NCBI RefSeq assembly: GCF_037042905.1
Contig: NC_087253.1
Span: 20,420,501 to 20,484,500 of the forward strand
Length of the DNA: 64,000 nt
Direction: 5' to 3'
Source of the DNA: Lytechinus pictus
Taxonomy: Eukaryota; Echinodermata; Echinoidea; Temnopleuroida; Toxopneustidae
Shown here in pieces: positions 54,026-64,000 of the stretch. The notes beneath the pieces were generated by a model. That model had not been told where the DNA came from. It did no database searches and saw nothing but the letters and a program-made list of their open reading frames with translations. The position numbers were made by a program, and so were the translations under genes. Each line of letters opens with the position of its first letter. The stretch's first letter is position 1.

Positions 54026-54121
54026 CGGTATCAAACATGTCAATCAGGTTCATAATGACACGTCTATGTGTCAAACAGATATAGAAAATATATATTGAAA
54101 ATGTATGTGCAGTTAAAACTA

Positions 54122-54306
54122 ACTTACCTCTTTCTCCTCACGTCCGTAAAATGCAATTATATACGGGGTGTAGTCTAGCTCTATTGATATAGTTGGCTTC
54201 GTCAAGCCATAATATTTAGCGTACGTGTTCTGAATTGCGTGTATATTTACAGTTGCTTACGAGTTCGAGTTCAATATCAGACTATTTTTAGTGATTGGGA
54301 ATTCCC
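54122..54306 (-). promoter_or_regulatory. Candidate T4 promoter: kappaB palindrome, TATA-like motif, leader donor
   Basis: Minus strand: GGGAATTCCC at 54297-54306, TATATAA at 54163-54157 (134 bp downstream) and donor GTAAGT at 54127-54122. Nearly identical to the T1 block, as expected from the duplication. Confidence 0.5.
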
Positions 54307-54897
54307 AACGATCTTTGACGTGGTTTATTCACGTATACTCCAATCCAGCGGAACGATGGTTTGGTGGTAATTTTTTTTACCTGACTGCTAAAGAGCAAGG
54401 CTGATTGTAAATAAGACACCAGAGAACCGAAGGTTTAAGGTCCTCTCCGAGGGAATCCCAATTAAAGCACCGATTGGTAAAATGATCCCCTTCGAAACCT
54501 TCAAAGAAAACATCTACTCCCCAAATAATGAGAATTAATCAAAAGAATGAAATATATAGATAAATAAATGAATAAATTAAGGAATGATAATAATAATAAT
54601 AGTTGTAATTATATTGCAAATAGCACTTGTTCGACATTGGATAATAGGATAACAATGAGTAATGATAAAGACAAAGAATATAAATTTATAATGGTTGGAC
54701 TTTGGATAATAGATGATTATTTTTTCTTAATATTTTTCCCTCTCGTGTAAATCTAAATCTAAATTCAGGATGTGTACAACTCACAGGCCCTGAATTTTCA
54801 TTCTAGCAACAAAAAAGGACCGATTATCATTAATGTTTGACAATGAGACACTAATGACCATTGTAATAATTAGCCATATCCAGGTGAGGGTTCTTTC
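54307..54897. other. Distal T4 5' flank, no gene seen
   Basis: AT-rich counterpart of 13090-13676. The short plus-strand frame around 54568-54750 is AT-rich and not supported. Confidence 0.5.
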
Positions 54898-55406
54898 TTA
54901 AAGGAGAAGTCCACCACAAGAAAAAGTTGATTATATTTCATAAAATAGTTAATTGCACATCCCGGTCGGTATGCAAATGAGGGAACTGATGACATCACTC
55001 ACTATTTCTTTTGTATTTTATTAAAAGAAATATAAAATATTCAGATTTTCTCCTCATTGTTCTGTGAAAAAAGTTTTATTCCTCCCTGAACATGTGGAAT
55101 GATTATTGTTTACCATTTTATGGTTCAGTCAAGTTGGTCCTTATTGCCAAATCTGTAAAATTGAAATATTGTATTATTCAAACAATAAAAAACAAAAGAA
55201 ATAGTGAGTGACGGACATCATCGATTCTCTCATTTGCATGTGACTAAATTGTGCATTTAACTATTTTGTGAAAAATAAGAGAAAATTTAAAATGTCATAA
55301 TTTTCTTATTACATCCGATTTTGATGAAATGTTCAGCATTATACTTGTCTGATTTTTCTGTATTGATTCAAATAAACATCTTTCTGAGGTGGACTTGACC
55401 TTTAAT
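54898..55406. mobile_element. TTAA-ended foldback MITE, copy 4
   Basis: Counterpart of 13677-14184; ends TTAAAGGAGAAGTCCACC and GGTGGACTTGACCTTTAA. Confidence 0.85.
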
Positions 55407-56045
55407 GACTTTCGTTCAGATTCCTCTCCTTTGCTCTTTTTTACCTTCTCTCTTGTCTTTGTTCTTTTTCTTGTTCCTGTTGATCCCCACTCACAAGCCT
55501 CTTTTCTGTTTTCTGTTTTTTATTTTCACACATTTCTCTATCAATTACCTATTATTATGACTCATTTTTCGTTCTTTCTTTCTATCTTTTTTTTTCATCT
55601 GCTTTTTCTTCTTCTACTTCCTGTACTTTATTTTCCTTTTTCCCCTTTCCCCTTCTTTTTATTTTGCTTATTATGCTTATTCTGATATTCTCACCACCTC
55701 TTTTTTTTTTTTGTTCACCTCAATAAGTACGGGCTGACTTTCGTTCAGATTCGTTCTCTTTCCTTTCCTCTTGTTTACCTTTTCTGTTTTTTGTTCCTTT
55801 TCTCGTTACTGTTCCTCCCCACCCACAAGCCTCTTTTTTTTCACACCTTTCTCTATCAATTACTTATTCTTATGACTCGTTTTTCGTTATTTCTTTCTTT
55901 CTTAATCTTTTTTCCTCTTTCTTCTTCTTCTTCTTCTTTTACTTCTTCTTTCTCTTCTTTCTTTATTTTCATTTCCCCCATTCTTTATTCTGCTTTTCAT
56001 GCTTATCCTGATATCCCCACCTCCTCTTTCTTTTAGTTTTGCCAC
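55406..56045. repeat. Polypyrimidine tract, copy B
   Basis: Counterpart of 14185-14825. Low-complexity translations only. Confidence 0.85.
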
Positions 56046-56136
56046 CTCAATAATACGTGCTTTTAATAAGAAAGGGAAATATAAAATATATATACCCATG
56101 TATATTTATGTGTGTGTGTGGGTGCGGGGATGGTGG

Positions 56137-56349
56137 GCACTAGCGTACCTACGGGGGGGGGCAGGGGGGGCACTCTGCCCCCCCTGACGAGTCACAACCC
56201 ATGCAAAAACGTATCCTTGCCCCCCCCCCACGAACTTTAAGACCTTCAATGCCCCCCTGACGAGCTTGAAGACCTTTTTTTTTTTTTTTTTTTTTTTTTG
56301 CTTGTCAATTTTTTTCTGGTACGAAATCCTTTATTTGTGATCGAAGACC

Positions 56350-56380
<31 letters not shown>

Positions 56381-56481
56381 TGTCAATTTTTATCTGGTTA
56401 CGAAATCCTTTATTTGTGTTCGAAGATTTTTTTGGCGGACGGTTTTGCCCCCCCTGTGGAAAATCCTAGGTACGCCACTGC
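56137..56481. mobile_element. 345-bp MITE present only in copy B
   Basis: Ends GCACTAGCGTACCTACGG and CCTAGGTACGCCACTGC are inverted. Flanked by TGG (56134-56136 and 56482-56484), and copy A reads straight through as GATGGTGGGGTGAGTG. The interior has C/G tracts and two long T runs (56276-56299 and 56350-56377) in a tandemly repeated segment. Confidence 0.85.
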
Positions 56482-56544
56482 TGGGGTGAGTGCGATAGTG
56501 TGTGAGTGTGGATGTATGCGTGTGAGGGTGTGTGGGGGCGCATA

Positions 56545-57510
56545 CATTCGTAATTCTAAAGCTTCGTTATTCCGAAGGTTCGGATATTCCGAAGCTTCGT
56601 AATTCCGAAGGCTCGTTAGTCCGAAAACGAAATGAGGTTCGTAATTCCGAAGGTTCGTTAGTCCGAAAACGAAGTGAGGTTCGTAATTCCGAAGGTTCGT
56701 TCATCCGAAAACGAAATGAGGTCCGTAATTCCGAAGGTTCGTTAGTCCGAAAACGAAATGATTAGCGAACCTTATTTCGTTTTCGGACTAACGAACCTTC
56801 GGAACAACGAACCTTATTTCGTTTTCGGATTAACGAACCTTCGGAACCGCATACATTCGTAATTCCGAAGCTTCGTTATTCCGAAGGTTCGGTTATTCCG
56901 AAGGTTCGTTATTCCGAAGTTCGTATTTCCGAAGGTTCGTTAGTCCGAAAACGAAATGAGGTTCGTAATTCCGAAGATTCGTTAGTCCGAAAACGAAGTA
57001 AGGTTCGTAATTCCGAAGGTTCGTTAATTCGAAAAAGAAATGAGGTTCGTAATTCCGAAGGTTCGTTAGTCCGAAAACTAAATGATTAACTAACCTTATT
57101 TCGTTTTCGGATAAACAAACCTTCGGAACAACGAACCTTATTTATTTTTCGGATTAACGAACCTTCGGAACATCGAACCTTATTTCGTTTTCGGATTATC
57201 GAACCTTCGGAATAACGAACCTTCGGAATAACGCCACAAATGTTCGGATTAACGAACCCTTAAATTACGTTTTCGGATTAACGAACATCGAGGTATAGGC
57301 AATTTGCGTGTTTCGGAATTACGAACCTTCGGAATTACGAAGTGTAACCCTTCGGAACAACGAACCTTATTTCGTTTTCGGATTAACGAACCTTCGGAAC
57401 ATCAAACCTTATTCCGTTTTCGGATTATCGAAACTTCGGAATAACGCCACAAATGTTCGGATTAACGAACCCTTTTACGTTTTTTGAGTAACGAACATCG
57501 AGGTACAGGC
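56545..57510. repeat. CCGAAGGTTCG palindromic minisatellite, uninterrupted copy
   Basis: Same units and orientation switches as 14965-15719 plus 24938-25165. The retrotransposon target site CGAAC lies near 57252. Confidence 0.9.
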
Positions 57511-57514
57511 AATT

Positions 57515-58760
57515 TGCAAGTCAATACTATACTGTCATACCGATTATTTTTTTTAGAAACACTACATGGATTAATACAGTAGGCTAGATAAGACGAATTC
57601 ATCTTGTCCTCATCAGACGTACTGTATTTATTTCATTAAAAATATCAGGAAAAAAAATCAGTACCATAGTAATAATAGCAAAAAGCATCAAATATAAATC
57701 GTCAGTATACAGAAGCTTTTGACATTCTGATATTGTTACTTTAATCTTGTTACTCTTTTCCAGATTTTGAAATTTAATTTCCTTTATTCAATTTCCACTA
57801 AAAACGTGTGCAATATAGTGTTTGGTTTCGTGCATCTTGATATAAGCTATAAAACGTAAAATAAATTTCTACTTACAAAAATGACATAGTCAAAAATATC
57901 ATACAAACATGTTTCAATTGATCAACTTGACGATTAAATTTCTTGAAAAGGAAATAATTAATTGATCTTTTAATGAACTGATTCTACGTGTAAACTCGAC
58001 ATCGTATTGTAGAGCTAGTGTGTGAACTGGTTTCTTAAACAGTTAAATGTTATTATTTATACATTGTACATCACTATTCTTGATCATATTTGTATGGAGA
58101 TCGAAATCACATTCAGGAGATTCGTATTTCATTATTCTTTATCATAAATATTTGTATGAAGATCAAAATCACATTCAGAAGACCCATATTTCATTATTAT
58201 TTATCATATTTGTACAAAGATAAAAAAATAACATTGTTGAAATTTGTACATCATTATCATAGTCTGATGATAAAGGACATGATTGATTTATCTTTTTATG
58301 AACTGATTCTACGTGTTAACTCGACATCGTATTGTAAAGGTATAGTGTCAACTCGGTTATTGCAGAGTTAAATGTTATTATTTACACCTTTGTACGTCAT
58401 TGTTCTTGATCATATTCATGCAAAGATCCAAATCACATTCAGGAGATCTGTATATATCATTATTCTTCATCATATTTGTGCAGAGATAAACGATTCAATT
58501 CATAATAGTCATATCTTTCTGCTCAATGGGAAAACCAATTAATGACACTTTTTCTTCCATCTGGATATTTGTGTTATACTTCATGACTCTAAATGAAAGA
58601 CAATTTCTGCGAAAATGATTTTACCTGTAGACAATACAACAAATAAATGATAGACAGATTCATTTTTTATTATTTTATGTTTTGTTATCACTCTAATAGC
58701 AAGTCATATCTGACGTGATCTTCTTTCGAATTGAATCCTCTTTAAAAGGCAAAATCCGAT
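57515..58760 (-). repeat. TRIM 3'-flank conserved distal block, copy 4
   Basis: Counterpart of 25200-26450, including the internal ~400-bp repeat and the AGCAAGTCATATCTGACGTG stretch near 58697. A 93-codon plus-strand frame (58090-58371) crosses it without recognisable domain. Confidence 0.6.
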
Positions 58761-58959
58761 GAAGTTATTTGAAATTATACTCTATTACATAATAGTTTTC
58801 CATACAGATTAATTGAGTTATATATTATTAATGCAGATGCCAATGTATCTTGTTAAAAATGTAATACAGTTTGCTCAGAATTTTTTTTTAAACTAAGAAA
58901 TTAGAATGAAATTATAATCCAAATTAACATCAATTGACTATGCTTTTCCTATACATTTT

Positions 58960-60845
58960 TCGTTCCCTTGTCTGATATACACATTCGAGTTATTCCATAT
59001 ATTTGCATTTAACAAATTGACCTACTTCGAAAAATATCGAAGAGTGTAGATCCGACCATTTTCGTATCAGATGAAGATAATATATATATTCACACATTAT
59101 AATCATGTCTAGATTCACAGCATAGAATCACGATATATTACAATCTATACATATAGAAATAAAAGTATACGTACATAAACAGTATACACACTCTTTAATA
59201 AAGCAATTGTAAAAATCTAACTGCCACCATGGTCATTACTAGTCAAATATAATATACATGTATATAAATAGAGATTTATTTGATTTTTCATGATAATCGA
59301 ATGACATTATGTCTAAAATACAAGAACTAAAAATTCCCTCACATAGGATAAATATGATAAAGATGATGTTTGATAATTTGAAAGCTCAAAATAAAAAAAT
59401 GACATCCATTGACTATGCTTTTTTCTGTCTATTTTATTATAACATTTTCTGAAATACAATAATTTTTTTAATAGTGTTTCATATTCGAGTTATTCCATAT
59501 AATTGCTTTTTCATTTTGAACTACTTCAAAAAATATAGAGGAGTGTAGATCAGACAATGCACTTCCGTATCAGATGAAGGAAATATATATATATATCTAC
59601 ATATCATAATCATGTCTAGATAGAATAATAGCATGTAATAACATATATTCCACTTTGTGCATAAAAATACGCGCACAAACAGTTAAACACACTCTTTAAT
59701 ATCAATGATAAAAACCTCACTGCCACCATAGTCATTACTAGTCAAATATCATGTACATGTATAGGAACAGAGGATCATTCGATTTTCCATGAAATGTCTA
59801 ATATAACATCACGTCTAAAATACAAGAACTATAAATTCCCTCACATGGGATAAACATGATGAAGATGATGCTTGATAATAGCAAAACTCAAATAAAAATT
59901 GAGGTCCATTGACGCTGTTTTTTTTCTGCATTTTCGCGCTATTTCCTGAAATGCCGGCAATATTTTCATTGTGTGTTTCACATTCAAGTTATTCCATATA
60001 ATTGCATTTTGAAACTGACCTACTTCGAAAAATATCGAGGAGTTTAGATCCGACCATTTCCGTATCAGATGAAGATAATATATGCATATATATTTACTCA
60101 TTATAATCATGTCTAGATTCATAACGTATACAATGTAGGGGCGAATTGAGCACCTAGAAAGGTGGATACGTGTGCTATACAAATCCTATATTATTTATAA
60201 CATAAAATCACGATATATTCCAATCTATGCATAAAAATACAAGCACAGAAACAGTTTACACACTCTTTAATAAAGCAATGGTAAAAATGCAACTGCCTCC
60301 ATAGTCATTACTATCTACATATCATAATCCCTCAATTCCTCAGGTAATATTTGTATATTTACACATTTAATCATTTAATCATGCCTAGATAGAATAATAG
60401 CATAGGATAACGATACATGTATACTTATAAGAATACAAGTATACGCGCACAAACAGTATAGCATAATATACACTCTTTTAATAAGAATGGTTGATATATC
60501 ACTACCACTATGATCATTACTATAGTCAAATATTATACACATTTATATGGATCGAGAATCATTTGATTTCTCATTAAATATCTAATAACATTATGTCTGA
60601 TATTCAAGTAGGAGAATTTTCCCCACACAGGATACACATAAAAAAAACATGATGCTTGATACATGCAAAGTTGAAAATAAAAAAAAATGTAAGCAGCTAA
60701 ATGTTATTTAAGGGTAAGAAAACGAGAAACAACTGTTTCTATATCATAGCAGGTTACTCTGGCAGAAAACTCAATGAGTATCACCCCCCCCCCCCATCTT
60801 CTGTGATATTGCGATATCATGCATCAATGTTGATGTCATCCAATA
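58960..60845. repeat. ~455-bp TRIM-flank units 3' of T5
   Basis: At least four units with ATCATGTCTAGAT near 59102, 59609 and 60106 and an ATCATGCCTAGAT variant near 60380. The last block carries GGGTAAGAAAACGAG and a C tract (60784-60797) about 52 bp beyond the T5 stop. Confidence 0.85.
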
Positions 60846-60848
60846 CTT

Positions 60849-62807
60849 TCAGTAGAATATATAGAGTCTATCCGGGGTGCAGAAAGCGATCTCTCCTGAT
60901 CGGTACTGCTGGAGGTAATACCAATCTCTCTCAGGCTTCTCAATCTTGAGATCATTAACAAGGTTTCGGATATGCCTTAGCTCATATGTATACTCGTCAA
61001 TGCTCACCAAACCTTCATCATGCTTCACCTTGGCTATCAGGATTGTACCCCCTTGAGATACAGCAGCGTGAAGGAGACTACCAGGTTTCTTTAATTCATG
61101 TTGTACAGAACCCTGTTTGTCTATCAATCTGATAGTGTCATGTGATTTAGTGATCAGAGAACCATGGTAACTAGTGATTTGATGTGGCACATACCCGTTG
61201 CATGGTATCTCCCTGACTGCTTGCCCACCTGCTGTTGAAAATACCAAGATCTTCATGGCTTTCCTGTAGCTCACATAGATCTGATCATCAGCATCAACAT
61301 TGAGATTAGGAATCCCAGCTTCATCTACACTCAGAGTCTTAAAAATAACATTCACTTTTGTGTACTCTGGTGTGTATAATCTGATGATGTGATCCATCAC
61401 AACACATCGACCATCAGAGAGGAACCTTACCCCAAAAATGTGAACATCCTTCAGAACTGTTTGCTGAAACTGACCATTAGAGGAGATGATGGAGATGCCA
61501 CCTGTACTATATCCTACAGCCATCCTACCGTCTTGTGTACCAACCATGGCATTCATGTGATTCTTAACTGGCAAAGAAACGTTCTTTACATCAGCAATAT
61601 TATAAGTAGGCAAAACGACGTTCTTTTCATTTGTGACTAGGTTAACAATCATACCAAGACCAACTAAACAAAAACTAACTATCATTTTTTTCACTACATG
61701 AATAATCTTACCAAGACTTAGCTCATCTTTTCCAACTACATTAACAATCTTGCCAAGGCCTAGCTCATTCTTTCCAATGTTTCTCTTAAATACACTTCTC
61801 CCCTTCTTGCTTGATTTTCTCGGCTGCTCATAGTCAGGATCATCTTTATCTAACACCTCTCGTAAATCTTCACACAGAGTGTCGTGTACAGCGAGAGTAT
61901 CCATATCTAACGGTATCTTCGTTCTTTTCGTTACCATGTCAGTAATGATCGTCAACTGATTGATGTGCTTCTGGGCCGTGGTCTTCATACTTTTCAGTTC
62001 TGTCTCTACTCCTTCAGTCGTTTCCTTGACTTCTCTTAGTAGGCTTTCTCTCTTCTCTGACAACTGCCGGACTGCATCATCATATGCTTCGTTGATGTCA
62101 CTTGTGCACTGTTTTTCAGTATTGTCAACACTCTTCATCTCTTCATCCATGAAATCAATGTACTTCTGAAAACATGATCGTTTCTTGTTCACCTTTGATT
62201 TAAGTTCTTTGATACCCTTCATGCGTTTGTCCTCATAAGCTGCTCCCTCGATGACCTTGTGTCCTTCTCCCTCATGTTCCATAACAACACACCTTGAGCA
62301 TGTGAATCTCCTGCAGCTGGAACAGAAGCAACCCTCATCTTCTTTCGGATGTTTCCTACATTTGCGGTATCTACGTACAGACACCTTGCCTGGTGAGATC
62401 TCACTCATGGCAATGACGTCATGGCCGATGAAGCCTTCCCACTGAGAGTGCTTATTAAGACAAGATGTGCAGAGATACCTGCCACAGTCTTGGCAGTAGA
62501 CATCAGCATGGGGCGTGTCATTGGATTGACAATTTGTGCAAATCTGAGGTTGGCCCTTGATGTCATCTATCAGACTTTTCAAAGCAATATTTACCTGTAG
62601 TTTGCCGACATCTTGGTTTGGGACCTGCGTGACAGCTCTGCAGACAGGGCATCGGATCTGGGAGTTACCGTGACACTCTAATAGGTTGTCCAGGCAAGTC
62701 TTGCAGAAAGTGTGAGAACAAGACAGGATCTTGGGATCGGTGAATGTAGAAAGGCACACTGGACACTCTGTACTTTGGGAGATGACAGTCTTTAATGCTT
62801 CAGCCAT
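60849..62807 (-). CDS. TRIM E3 ubiquitin ligase T5, with predicted transmembrane segment
   Basis: 652 residues from the ATG at 62805-62807. RING with the same eight ligands (C15 to C56), B-box 1 (about 90-129), B-box 2 (about 150-184), coiled coil (about 195-330), then two GK(N/D)EL(G/S)LGKI-type units. A moderately hydrophobic stretch at about 366-388 (MIVSFCLVGLGMIVNLV) is followed by the NHL-like propeller ending LYIFY and a stop. This is the family's standard ending, against which the T3 tail looks foreign. The N-terminal half is most like T2, the rest like T3. Presumed RING-dependent ubiquitin ligase; target unknown. Confidence 0.9.
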   Translation of the reverse strand: MAEALKTVISQSTECPVCLSTFTDPKILSCSHTFCKTCLDNLLECHGNSQIRCPVCRAVTQVPNQDVGKLQVNIALKSLIDDIKGQPQICTNCQSNDTPHADVYCQDCGRYLCTSCLNKHSQWEGFIGHDVIAMSEISPGKVSVRRYRKCRKHPKEDEGCFCSSCRRFTCSRCVVMEHEGEGHKVIEGAAYEDKRMKGIKELKSKVNKKRSCFQKYIDFMDEEMKSVDNTEKQCTSDINEAYDDAVRQLSEKRESLLREVKETTEGVETELKSMKTTAQKHINQLTIITDMVTKRTKIPLDMDTLAVHDTLCEDLREVLDKDDPDYEQPRKSSKKGRSVFKRNIGKNELGLGKIVNVVGKDELSLGKIIHVVKKMIVSFCLVGLGMIVNLVTNEKNVVLPTYNIADVKNVSLPVKNHMNAMVGTQDGRMAVGYSTGGISIISSNGQFQQTVLKDVHIFGVRFLSDGRCVVMDHIIRLYTPEYTKVNVIFKTLSVDEAGIPNLNVDADDQIYVSYRKAMKILVFSTAGGQAVREIPCNGYVPHQITSYHGSLITKSHDTIRLIDKQGSVQHELKKPGSLLHAAVSQGGTILIAKVKHDEGLVSIDEYTYELRHIRNLVNDLKIEKPERDWYYLQQYRSGEIAFCTPDRLYIFY

Positions 62808-62825
62808 GATTAGATTTTTATGAGA

Positions 62826-62920
62826 CTAAAAAAAATTACGAAACACAATGAAAAATAATTACAAAACACAATTAAAAATAGTATACATGTATGGACCATA
62901 GAATCTGTCATTTGACTTAC
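62826..62920 (-). other. T5 5'-leader intron (95 nt)
   Basis: Donor CAGTGAT|GTAAGTCAA at 62920 and acceptor (T-rich, TTTAG) ending at 62826, 18 nt upstream of the start codon. Close to the T2 intron in length and sequence. Confidence 0.75.
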
Positions 62921-62944
62921 ATCACTGAGTAATAAAAGGATCGC

Positions 62945-63780
62945 CTGGGGTTTTGGAATAGGGGAAGGAGGGGGAGGACCAAGGGGAAATTGGGAATGAT
63001 AAAAGGAGGGGGAGAGGAGAAAGGGGAATAGGAAAAGGAGCTTGGGATGATGGGAATTAATTGCGAAGGTGAAAGGAAAGGAATGAAAAGAGAAGAGAAG
63101 TAGGAATAATATTGCTTTTTAAAAAGTATGTATTTTTATTGGTTTATTTCCAATTAGTCTAATGCCATTTCGTCTAATTCCCAAACTCATTTACTTTCAT
63201 TTGGTCTAGCATAAGTTAGTCCACTATCCATATTGTCTAATTGCAATTCCTTTCAATCACCAGTTTATCTAATAACCAGTTGGTCAAATAGCAAGTAGGG
63301 CCACCATTTCTTAGTGTTAATTGGACAAAATAAATAAAAATGAAATGGATATTAGACCAACTGGTTGTGTGACGAAATGGTAATAGACGAACTTGTGATT
63401 AAACGAGGTGATGATTGGACCAATTGGTTGTTAGACGAAAAATTGATTGACGGAATGGCATTAGACTAAATTAAGGTAGACCGTGTGATGAGTGAAAGAA
63501 TTGGCATTAGACGAATCGGCAATTTACCTTTTCATTTTCCCCATTACTTCCGGGTTGAAAAATAAGTCTGATCACCCCTAAACACCGATTTTTATGGAAT
63601 TTATTTGTTTCGATCCTGTCTGTTCATAGATAGGAACGTTACAATTTTCTCACTGGTAATAATTGCGTTATTATTAAAGAAAAATGACAATCCAATAATA
63701 TTGAAGATACAACCATTAAACAAGCCATATCAATCAGAGTGTGATGTCAAATTCGACACGTTTCTTATACATATGGCATT
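62945..63780. repeat. T5 5' flank: purine tract and TTGGTCTAA/TTAGACGAA foldback
   Basis: Third copy of the 33715-34430 / 36557-37440 flank. Inverted TTAGTCTAATGCCATTTCGT and GGAATGGCATTAGACTAAAT blocks. No gene. Confidence 0.8.
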
Positions 63781-63836
63781 TGAATGTGTAAAATAGATAC
63801 AGAATATATTTTGAAAATACATGAATTGTTCAATAT

Positions 63837-63910
63837 ACTTACATCAATCTGCTTATGTCCATTAAAAACGATATGTTTCTCAGTTTGATCGAAGTAATAA
63901 TATTATACGG
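63837..63910 (-). promoter_or_regulatory. Candidate T5 promoter (TATA-like motif and leader donor; kappaB region off the window)
   Basis: Minus strand CCCCGTATAATATTATTAC (TATA-like at 63907-63902) and donor GATTGAT|GTAAGTATA at 63842-63837, matching T3. The position where the kappaB palindrome should lie (about 64035) is beyond the window. Confidence 0.45.
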
Positions 63911-64000
63911 GGTCTAATAGCAGCAGTATTAGATATTTTGGCTACATCAATTCATAATAGTGGTGTGTACCGAATCGTGTGCAAATTTACAGTTGTTTAC

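Larger units (their letters stand above)
51289..59690. repeat. Segmental duplication, copy B
   Basis: Collinear with 10119-27370 at high identity, but without the 9.2-kb retrotransposon and with a private 345-bp insertion (56137-56481). It serves as the empty-site reference for the retrotransposon. Confidence 0.9.

Overview
The window looks like invertebrate deuterostome DNA, most likely from a sea urchin or another echinoderm. The reasons are intron-poor RING/B-box/NHL-like TRIM genes in a tandem cluster, a Gmr1-type Ty3/gypsy element with integrase upstream of reverse transcriptase (a pol order described from deuterostomes), and dense short foldback elements, minisatellites and homopolymer C/G tracts. 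No species can be named from sequence alone. There are no operons. The genes are eukaryotic, with GT-AG introns in the 5' leader and Kozak-type starts.

Layout. 1-8.2 kb: no clear gene; a GGAT microsatellite (2.95-3.7 kb), a LINE 3' fragment (4.2-5.3 kb), a tRNA-like SINE head and several MITEs. 8.66-10.5 kb: TRIM gene T1 (minus). 10.1-15.7 kb: T1 5' flank with a candidate promoter near 12.9 kb. 15.7-24.9 kb: a full Gmr1-type LTR retrotransposon with a CGAAC target duplication, whose 5' LTR carries two nested insertions. 25-29.9 kb: tandem ~455-bp units that recur beside TRIM genes. 30-33.6 kb: TRIM pseudogene T2, broken by MITEs. 34.4-36.4 kb: T3, intact, with a new C-terminal tail. 36.5-40.7 kb: T3 promoter region and purine/pyrimidine tracts. 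40.8-43.5 kb: more flank repeats. 43.47-49.22 kb: a 5.75-kb palindromic transposon with a 6-bp target duplication and two identical divergent C2H2 genes. 49.2-50.2 kb: flank repeats. 50.2-51.7 kb: T4, which lacks B-box 2 and the coiled coil. 51.3-59.7 kb: a second copy of the T1-T2 interval without the retrotransposon. 60.8-62.8 kb: T5, intact. 62.9-64 kb: T5 5' flank and promoter.

How it fits together. Five TRIM loci lie on the minus strand, each with the same small 5'-leader intron. Where the far 5' flank is visible it carries a TATA-like motif, a splice donor and, about 130 bp further upstream, a perfect kappaB-type palindrome. This suggests an inducible, possibly immune, family of ubiquitin ligases that is expanding by tandem and segmental duplication. 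T3, T4 and T5 carry a predicted membrane helix between the N-terminal module and the beta-propeller; T1 does not. The strongest candidate for an undescribed system is the palindromic element at 43470-49222. It has 5'-AG termini, a 6-bp target duplication, subterminal arrays, DR1-like repeats near its ends, a 10-bp-phased array between two identical zinc-finger genes, and two hairpins at its centre.
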